Below the pieces are notes generated by a model. That model had not been told where the DNA came from. It did not search any database and saw only the letters and a program-made list of their open reading frames with translations. Source: Deltaproteobacteria bacterium (lineage in GTDB: Bacteria > Desulfobacterota > Desulfarculia > Adiutricales > Adiutricaceae). From it: a DNA stretch of 64,000 nt. Positions 56,587 through 64,000 of this stretch are shown piece after piece. The translations under genes were made by a program, and so were the position numbers. The stretch's first letter is position 1, and each line of letters starts with the position of its first letter. The DNA lies in contig JAISFS010000046.1 of assembly GCA_031263485.1 (NCBI GenBank), positions 22,662 to 86,661 on the forward strand. Direction: 5' to 3'.

Positions 56587-57945
56587 TCAGTTCTTGTATC
56601 CGTCCTTGCCCGGCTCCGCCAGCCCGGCCCAGGCTTGGCCCTCTTCGCCGGCGGCGCGGGACGCTTCGCCTTTGACGTCGGGTGGACCGCCGTCCGTAGG
56701 GGCGCCCGCCTCCGAGCCCTTCCCGCGGCCGTTGGACCCGACGGCCTGCCCGGGTATGGCACGGCCTGCGGAGGCCGCCGCCACGGTCACCGCATCGGAG
56801 CGGCGTTTGGCGGCGGCGTCCATCATCTCCTGGACGGATCTCTTGATCGCCTCGAACTGCGAGACGGGGTTTTGACGGGGCCGGAACAGGTCCAGAATCG
56901 GCGCCGGGCCGGAGGGATCCAGGTTCCCGCGCGCCGTGATCTCCACGCTCTCGAACAGGCCTTTGGCGTCCATGGTGAGCGCCGCGACGGCAGCCGAGAC
57001 CCGGGCCGAGATCGTGCGTTCCACGAAGAGCGTCGCGAACTCCGAGAACCAGAATGCCGCCCAGATCCCCGCCCAGAAGAGCGCCGCCAGGCACGGCCGC
57101 ACGACAATGGGATAGCCGAAGAGAATGCCCACTGAGTTCAGGAGTATCAGGGACGCGGGCACGGCCAGGGAGACGCTGAAAAACCTCAGGATGGCCAGGC
57201 TCCTCCCGGACGAGACCTCGCGGCAGAGGGCGGCTGCCGCCATTCCCGCGGCCAGGGCATTGGGAGGGAATGCCGCCAGGTCCCTCTCGGGCACCATGAG
57301 CTTGCCCGCCATCGGGAAGGGCACGGGGAGGCCGGGGTAGAAGGCCGTGGAGACGACCACGTCCCCCGGGCCCAGGCCGGACGCCCTGGTGGCGGACAGG
57401 AGCGAGAGGTACCTTTCGGCCCCTGCGGGGATCTCCCCGGCCTCTGGCGGGCGGAGGTTCCGGTCGGACAGGATGGCCACGCGGGGCTTCAGGAGCCAGA
57501 GGGCCGTCGCGAGCCAGACCAGGGCCAGGGCTATGCCGCCCCAGGCGAACGGCCCCATCACCGGGATGGTCGCCAGGAGGGCCAGGGTACCTGCGGCCCC
57601 CACGGGAAGGAGGGCCAGGAAATGCCACAGGCCGGCCGAAGCCCTCTCCCTCCATCGCCGGGGATCCACGCCGAAGGCGCTGTCCAGGGAGCTCCGGAGG
57701 AGGCCCACGGGGAGCCGCGCGATGCCGAAGGCCAGCACCAGGAGCAGGGACGCGACCACCCGGCCGGCCGCCTGCGGCGCCATCGACTCCCCCAGCCGCC
57801 AGATCGCGTCACCCAGAAAGAACAGGAGGCATACGATATAGGCCGCCTCCACAACCCTCTGGATCAGGGCGAGCGCGAAGTCCCATCGGCTGTATGTTTC
57901 GCCGAGGCGTCTGGGGTCGGTCCGGGACCTGATTCTACTGAACAT
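56587..57945 (-). CDS. Membrane protein resembling an inactive M48 (Ste24-like) protease
   Basis: AGGAGG lies 6 bp before the ATG. The 452-residue protein has membrane helices at about 27-46, 62-80, 105-150 and 255-300. The overall pattern recalls M48 zinc proteases: LLRSSLDSAFGVDPRRWRER (cf. the FGF region), KLMVPERDLAAFPPNALAAG before the active-site helix, and ISARVSAAVAALTMDAKGLF ... RPRQNPVSQFEAI where Ste24 has EADRFA ... HPS..RI. The expected HExxH is replaced by R242-E-V-S-S246, and the third zinc ligand by Ser, so it should not bind zinc. The last 80 residues are low-complexity. The fold assignment is my inference from the motif spacing; a new membrane family is the alternative. Confidence 0.6.
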   Translation of the reverse strand: MFSRIRSRTDPRRLGETYSRWDFALALIQRVVEAAYIVCLLFFLGDAIWRLGESMAPQAAGRVVASLLLVLAFGIARLPVGLLRSSLDSAFGVDPRRWRERASAGLWHFLALLPVGAAGTLALLATIPVMGPFAWGGIALALVWLATALWLLKPRVAILSDRNLRPPEAGEIPAGAERYLSLLSATRASGLGPGDVVVSTAFYPGLPVPFPMAGKLMVPERDLAAFPPNALAAGMAAAALCREVSSGRSLAILRFFSVSLAVPASLILLNSVGILFGYPIVVRPCLAALFWAGIWAAFWFSEFATLFVERTISARVSAAVAALTMDAKGLFESVEITARGNLDPSGPAPILDLFRPRQNPVSQFEAIKRSVQEMMDAAAKRRSDAVTVAAASAGRAIPGQAVGSNGRGKGSEAGAPTDGGPPDVKGEASRAAGEEGQAWAGLAEPGKDGYKN

Positions 57946-58602
57946 GCGCGCCCTCCTGGCGGGTATGAACGCCGTGAAATCCGCGCGGCATCCTTGCGCC
58001 GCTGTCCGATCCGGCCGGTTCGCGCTTCGTCGGCCGGTTCCGGGCGGCGCGAGGCGCGTCCGGGGCAGGACGCGTCCCGCCTAGCGTTAGACCGCTTGAG
58101 GGCCTAAGCGAATCCAGACTTCATCAGACGATCGTGCGACGTCCGGTCGGAAACCGCATGGCCCGGCGCGGACGCCCCGCCGGTTGGCACGGCGCGGCAA
58201 GGAAACCTGAAGAAGCCTGCCCTTCATGCCCCAAGGCCCGCGAAAACCTGCGGAACGGCATCGGCGCACGGCTCCGTCGCCGTCGCCGTCGCCGCCGTCG
58301 TCACCGCGACCGTCGCCGCACCGTCCGCCGCCGTCCCGCGCGACGGGGCGAGGGCCTTCCCGGCCGCGCCGTCCCCGGCGATGAGATCTGTGCCAAGCCG
58401 ACCCGGCTTTCCGCCCAAGGCATCGCGGAGGGGCGCCCCGCCAGGCGATCGCGCCGGGCAGAAACGCCTTGCGGGAGGACGCGACCTCGACGGTTATAAC
58501 ACCGGGGCTCCTTCGGCCTCAAGCGAGCCGGGAATCGGGTCTCCCCAAGACCATGCCTGACCGGAGGCAGGCGCGTCCCGGCAACGGAGGCCCGCGAAGC
58601 GC
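57946..58602. other. Spacer, no gene seen
   Basis: A GTCGCCGTCGCC-like simple repeat lies at 58.27-58.34 kb. Nothing else is definable. Confidence 0.45.
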
Positions 58603-60018
58603 CTACAGGCCATAAAGCTGGATCTTCGTGATGAGCGCCCTCCGGGACAGGCCCAGGAGCAGAGCTGCCTTGGTGCGGTTCCCGGAGACGGCGGAAAGGC
58701 CCCGGGAGATGACTTCCCTCTCGGTCTCGGCCGTCACCTGCCGGATGGCCTCCTTCAGGTCCAGCATGCCGGGAGGCAGGCGTACGATGGCGCCTTCCGA
58801 AGGCCAGGGGGCAGGAGTGTCCGGACCGTCCGCCCGGACCGACGAGCCGGTGAAGAAGAGATCTCCAGGCCCGATATGTTCGCCGTCGCTCATGACCGCC
58901 GCCTGCTCCAGGATGTTCCTCAACGCCCGGACGTTTCCGGAGAAGTTCTGCTCGGTAAGGAGCTTCAGGGCCGCAGGGGTGAGCTTCTTGGGAGGAAGGG
59001 CGTTGCGCTGGACCGTCTCCTCCAGGAAATGCCTTGCCAGAAGCGGGATGTCCTCGCGGCGGTCGCGCAGGGGCGGCATCTCGATGCGCACGACGTTAAG
59101 CCGGTAGAAGAGATCCTCGCGGAAGCGCCCCTCCTGGACCTCCTGGGGGAGCGACTTGTTGGTCGCGGCCACGACGCGCAGGTCCGACTTGCGCGGGGCG
59201 TTCTCGCCCACGCGCCTGAACTCCTCCTCCTGGAGCACCCTCAGGAACTTCACCTGCATCTCCAGGGGCAGCTCGGAAATCTCGTCCAGGAAAAGCGTGC
59301 CCCCGTCCGCCTCGCTCAAGAGCCCGTTCTTGGCCCTGTCGGCCCCGGTGAAGGCCCCGCGCACGTGCCCGCAGAACTCGCTCTCCATGAGGTTCTGGGG
59401 GATGGCGCCGCAGTTCACGGCCACGAAGGGCCTCTCGCGGCGAGGGCCGTTCATGTGGATGCTCCGGGCCGCCAGCTCCTTGCCCGTGCCCGACTCGCCG
59501 GTTATGAGCACGGTCGCCTTGGTCTCGGCCACCTTGGCTATCATGCCGAAGACCCTGCGCATCGCCGGGCTCTCGCCCAGAAAGCTCCCGCGGTCCTCGC
59601 GCTCGCCTATCTCCTTTTTCAGCCTGCGGTTCTCGTCTATGAGCCGTTTGCGTTCCAGTCCCTTGGCCAGCACGAGCGCCATCTCGTCCTCGTTGAAGGG
59701 CTTGGAGATGTAGTCGTATGCCCCGGCCTTCATGGCCTCGATGGCCGTCTCCATGGTCGCGAAGGCCGTGACCACCACGACCACGATGTCCGGGTCCGTC
59801 TCCTTGAGCCTCCTCAGGAGCCCCAGCCCGTCCATGCCCGGCATCATGAGATCGGTCAGGACGGCATCCACGCCCTCGCGCCCGGTCACCGCCAGCGCCT
59901 CCTCGCCGCCCGCGGCGGTGGTGCAGCGGTAGCCGCGCTTGGTGAGCATGATGCTCATGATGCGGCGGATATGCTCCTCGTCGTCCACGATGAGCACGTG
60001 GGGGGCAGGGCCGCTCAC
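58603..60018 (-). CDS. NtrC-family sigma-54-dependent response regulator
   Basis: The 471-residue protein has a receiver domain (LIVDDEEHIRR, phospho-acceptor Asp56 in LTDLMMPGMDG, Lys in YDYISKPFNED). An AAA+ domain follows with GESGTGKELAARSIH (Walker A), the sigma-54 contact loop HVRGAFTGADRAKNG and GGTLFLDEISELPL (Walker B). A Fis-type HTH ends the protein (NRTKAALLLGLSRRALITKI). It activates sigma-54 promoters when phosphorylated by the sensor kinase encoded upstream. The GTG start overlaps that gene's stop by four bases. The segment before the loop is ESEFCGHVRGAFTGA where ELFGH is usual, a mild deviation. No -24/-12 promoter is evident in the window. Confidence 0.95.
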   Translation of the reverse strand: MSGPAPHVLIVDDEEHIRRIMSIMLTKRGYRCTTAAGGEEALAVTGREGVDAVLTDLMMPGMDGLGLLRRLKETDPDIVVVVVTAFATMETAIEAMKAGAYDYISKPFNEDEMALVLAKGLERKRLIDENRRLKKEIGEREDRGSFLGESPAMRRVFGMIAKVAETKATVLITGESGTGKELAARSIHMNGPRRERPFVAVNCGAIPQNLMESEFCGHVRGAFTGADRAKNGLLSEADGGTLFLDEISELPLEMQVKFLRVLQEEEFRRVGENAPRKSDLRVVAATNKSLPQEVQEGRFREDLFYRLNVVRIEMPPLRDRREDIPLLARHFLEETVQRNALPPKKLTPAALKLLTEQNFSGNVRALRNILEQAAVMSDGEHIGPGDLFFTGSSVRADGPDTPAPWPSEGAIVRLPPGMLDLKEAIRQVTAETEREVISRGLSAVSGNRTKAALLLGLSRRALITKIQLYGL

Positions 60019-61754
60019 GACGGGCCTCCCTGCGGGCCGTCCGCCTCGGGGAAGCTGATGGCGAAGCGGGCGCCTTCGCCCGGGGCGGTGGAGAGCTCGA
60101 TGCTCCCGCGGTAGCTGTCCACGATACGCTGGCAGATGGCCAGCCCCAGCCCCGTGCCCTGCCCGGGCCCCTTGGTGGTGAAAAAGGGGTCGTAGACGCG
60201 CCGCATGACCTCGCGGGGCATGCCGGGGCCGTTGTCGGAAAGGGTCATCACGACCTTCCCGGGCTCGCGTGAGAGCCCCACGGTGAAGCGAGGCGGGGGC
60301 GCCTCCTGGCCGGCCATGGCCTGGGCGGCGTTCATGCCGACAATCACCACCACCTGGGCCAGGTGGTCGCGGTCCATGGTGACCAGATGCGGGGCGCGGC
60401 CCTCGTCCAGGAGGTACTCCACGCGGATGCGGCTGAACACCCTCTGGGCCTCCAGCATGCCCATGATCCTGGGGATGTGCTCGGCCAGATCCAGCGTCTC
60501 GGAGATGCCGCGGCTGGGCCGGGAGTAGTCCAGAAGCTCCTTTAAGATCTTCTGGATTCGCCCGGTCTGGGTCAGGATCGCCTGGATGTACTCGGCGCGC
60601 TCCCCGGCGTCCTCCACGCCGGCGCCCAGGATCTGGGCGTAGCCGGAGATGGTGGACAGGGGGTTCCCCACCTCGTGGGCGACCCCGGCCGCGAGGATGC
60701 CTATGCTGGCGAGCTTCTCGGAATGGAGGAGCTGGCGCTCCAGCTGCCTGCGCTCGGTCAGGTCGCTCACCATGAGCATCCAGCTCCCCGTCCCCCCGCC
60801 CTCGCCCGGATCCCCGGCGCTGGAGGTGGATATGAGGACCGTCCGGCGCTCGCCCGCGGAGTTCACGAGCACCGCCTCGTAGGTGCGGTCGGCCGGGGGA
60901 GGGCCTCCGGGCCGCCAGTCGGACAGGGCCGGGGAGTCCTCAAGGTAGCCCCTGAAGTCGTTCCCCAACAGGTCCGGCTTGGTCCAGCCCCACTGGCCGG
61001 TCTTGCGGTTGGCGTAAGTGATGAGGCCCCTCCCGTCTATGGTGAGTATCGCGTCGTTCGCGGTCTCCAGAAGCCTCTCCAGGTAGCTGGAGCTCTCGCG
61101 CGCCCGCCTCTCGCTCTCGATGAGCTTGGCGTTGGCGGACGACAGGTCGTCGAAGAGCTGGACGTTGTTCAAGGCCGCGCTCGCCTGATCCGCCATGATG
61201 GAGAGCATGTGCCCGTGCTCCGGCGAGAAGGGAAGCTCCGAGGGGCGCGAGAGGACCATCACGCCCAGAAACCTGTGCCGCACCAGAAACGGCGCCAGCA
61301 CCAGCGCCCGCGGCCCCTCGCCCTCGCGGCCCAACGGGTCAGCCGTGGCCGGGGCCTCGGGGAGGTTCACGAGCCGGGGCGCCCCTCCTCCCTCCGGATC
61401 CGAGAGCGCGTCCATGGGCCACAGGGGCGCGTCGGACCCGCCGTAGAAGCGGAACTCCTCCGAGTCGGTCCAGTAGGCGGCCCTGAGCCTCAGGCTGGCC
61501 CAGCCGTCCGCCACCCCGTCCGCCGGATCCTTCAGGAGAAGCGCCAGGCGGTCCACGATGATCTCGTGGGCCACGGCGTTCATCAGAGACGAGGCCAGGC
61601 TCTCCACCGACAGGGTGGTGCGGAGCGCGTCGCCCAGCCTTCTCACCAGGCTAAGCTCCTCCAGCTTCTGGTCATAGCGCTCGTAGATCTCCGTGAGCGT
61701 GCTCTTGTAGATCTCGAGCTTTGCCTCCAGCTCGTCGAAACGCTTCTCGTCCAT
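60015..61754 (-). CDS. Soluble GAF-PAS sensor histidine kinase
   Basis: I start at ATG 61754 (MDEKRFDELEAKLEIYKSTL) with AAAGG nine bases upstream; the track extension is Arg/Pro-rich. The 579 residues read: coiled coil (1-45), GAF-like domain (about 50-210), PAS domain (about 235-340, ETANDAILTIDGRGLITYAN), HisKA with the phospho-acceptor histidine near 360 in GVAHEVGNPLSTISGYAQIL, and HATPase with GMNAAQAM, LSDNGPGMPREVMRRVYDPF and GTGLGLAICQRIVDSYRGSI. There is no membrane segment, so it senses a cytosolic signal. It overlaps the NtrC-type regulator by four bases (GTGA), making an operon pair. Confidence 0.94.
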   Translation of the reverse strand: MDEKRFDELEAKLEIYKSTLTEIYERYDQKLEELSLVRRLGDALRTTLSVESLASSLMNAVAHEIIVDRLALLLKDPADGVADGWASLRLRAAYWTDSEEFRFYGGSDAPLWPMDALSDPEGGGAPRLVNLPEAPATADPLGREGEGPRALVLAPFLVRHRFLGVMVLSRPSELPFSPEHGHMLSIMADQASAALNNVQLFDDLSSANAKLIESERRARESSSYLERLLETANDAILTIDGRGLITYANRKTGQWGWTKPDLLGNDFRGYLEDSPALSDWRPGGPPPADRTYEAVLVNSAGERRTVLISTSSAGDPGEGGGTGSWMLMVSDLTERRQLERQLLHSEKLASIGILAAGVAHEVGNPLSTISGYAQILGAGVEDAGERAEYIQAILTQTGRIQKILKELLDYSRPSRGISETLDLAEHIPRIMGMLEAQRVFSRIRVEYLLDEGRAPHLVTMDRDHLAQVVVIVGMNAAQAMAGQEAPPPRFTVGLSREPGKVVMTLSDNGPGMPREVMRRVYDPFFTTKGPGQGTGLGLAICQRIVDSYRGSIELSTAPGEGARFAISFPEADGPQGGPS

Positions 61755-62062
61755 GCTCTGGCGCCTTTGCAACCGGAAATGGGGGCGGGTCCGGCCCGCC
61801 CGATACCCCGGGCGCGACCGACGGGGCCTGGAGACGCGACAGGGGCCGACGGAGAGTCCCGCGCCTTGACCAGGGGCTTTGCCCGATACCTCGTCGTCCC
61901 GGTCCCCGATGACTCGTCGCCTGAAACGGCGAGGGTACCGGCTTTCGCGGCCGAAACGGCAAGGGGCACCGAGCCTTGACGGGGCGGAAGCGGCAGGGGA
62001 TACCCGCGCGGGGATTCGTGTCGGCCGGCGGGACCGGAGGGCGGGCACCCGCCATGAAGGAG

Positions 62063-62090
62063 AAGATAACCCTAATCGCGCGAAAAACAA
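62063..62090 (-). promoter_or_regulatory. Sigma-70 promoter candidate for the kinase operon
   Basis: On the minus strand TTGTTT (62090-62085), 16 bp and TATCTT (62068-62063) lie about 310 bp before the kinase start. Confidence 0.35.
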
Positions 62091-62209
62091 GCCCGGACGC
62101 CGAAGTCGCGGCGGACGGCCTCCGGGGGAACGGCCGCTGGCGGGGCTTCCGCCCTAAGACCGCCAGAGGCGCCCTAAGCGGCCGACGGGCGCCCAAACCT
62201 CAGACAAGG

Positions 62210-63550
<1,341 letters not shown>

Positions 63551-63558
63551 TCAGGGGG

Positions 63559-63587
63559 ATTATATCCCGCAGGCCCGCGACGCGCAA
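63559..63587 (-). promoter_or_regulatory. Sigma-70 promoter of purA
   Basis: On the minus strand TTGCGC (63587-63582), a 17-bp spacer and a perfect TATAAT (63564-63559) lie about 50 bp before the purA ATG. Confidence 0.65.
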
Positions 63588-63778
63588 AGGGAATTGGGGC
63601 CGCAGGACCGCAGGGAATATCATGCCCTGCCCGCAGGCCGGTCGGGGGACACGCCGGTCCCCTGCCTGAACGCGGCCAGGGCGGGTCAGGCCGCACGGCG
63701 CGCCTGCGGGCCGGAAGGCCCGAGACGGGCACGGCTCTCCGAGGAAAATTGACAGGCGGATTCATGGGTAACGCGAAA

Positions 63779-64000
63779 GGGCAAAAGCTAAAGGCGAGGG
63801 GCAGGGGGAAAAAACGAAGGGCAAATGCAAAGGACAAGGGGCAGGGGAAAAAACGAAGGGCAAAAGCAAAAGGCGAGGGGCAGGGGAAAAAACGAAGGGC
63901 AAAAGCAAAAGGCGAGGGGCAGGGGAAAAAACGAAGGTCAAAATCAAAAGGCGAGGGGCAGTGGAAAAAACGTAGGGCAAAAGCAAAAGGCGAGGGTCAG
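63779..64000. repeat. 39-bp tandem repeat running off the window
   Basis: The unit GGGCAAAAGCAAAAGGCGAG followed by GGGCAGGGGAAAAAACGAA repeats every 39 bp at least 5.6 times and continues past the edge. Since 39 is divisible by three, the minus strand stays open and reads a 13-residue hydrophobic repeat (LLLLPFVFSPAPR). No start site is seen, so I treat it as a minisatellite. Confidence 0.9.

Noticed and set aside
62154-62209. Terminator after purA
   Set aside because: A GGCGCCC/GGGCGCC stem can form, but the loop is long and no T-run follows.

Overview
The window is GC-rich bacterial DNA. The Rho, PurA, RsmB and IspDF proteins, the sigma-54 two-component pair, the large BadF/BcrA-type activase and the chemotaxis-like genes together suggest an anaerobic deltaproteobacterium in the broad sense (Desulfobacterota-like). 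That placement is an inference from gene types, not from a marker tree. About 60% of the window is convincingly coding, which is low for a bacterium. All but three protein genes lie on the minus strand. Long gene-poor spacers separate them, several filled with tandem repeats of unrelated period (57, 47, 39, 32, 30 and 29 bp). AT-richer, gene-poor stretches occur around 9.7-16.1 kb, 20.6-21.8 kb and 54.5-54.8 kb.

Layout from left to right, noting that transcription mostly runs right to left. The left edge holds the 5' end of mraZ with a sigma-70 promoter carrying two TGGG operator boxes. Two tandem arrays follow, then an unknown gene and a 1533-residue ATP-dependent activase. An isolated TonB-dependent receptor sits in an AT-richer island. 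Next comes a MaoC hydratase, glutamine amidotransferase and family 9 glycosyltransferase cluster. An amidohydrolase lies beside a fused double adenine methyltransferase of the M.FokI type, next to a full-length ISAzo13-like transposase that has lost its catalytic triad. From 29 to 34 kb there is a signalling operon: a CheY, a CheA-like kinase with permuted domains, a double-receiver protein and a membrane-anchored coiled-coil protein.

The middle carries a CpoB/YbgF lipoprotein, two small plus-strand helical proteins of unknown function, a BioY transporter with its ATPase, argC, rplM-rpsI, rsmB and a small MerR-like regulator. The right part carries a fused ispDF gene, the RNase P RNA, RNase HI, an HDOD protein, a cyclodeaminase-type folate enzyme, rho, a membrane protein resembling an inactive M48 protease, a sensor kinase with its sigma-54 activator, and purA. 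The right edge runs into a 39-bp repeat array.

Two themes recur. Repeats have expanded both between genes and inside genes (the ispD arm loop, the transposase N-terminus, the amidotransferase C-terminus). Several proteins look like conserved folds without the usual catalytic residues (transposase, M48-like protein). The most unusual single object is the CheA-like kinase, whose phosphotransfer module lies after the CheW-like domain instead of at the N-terminus.
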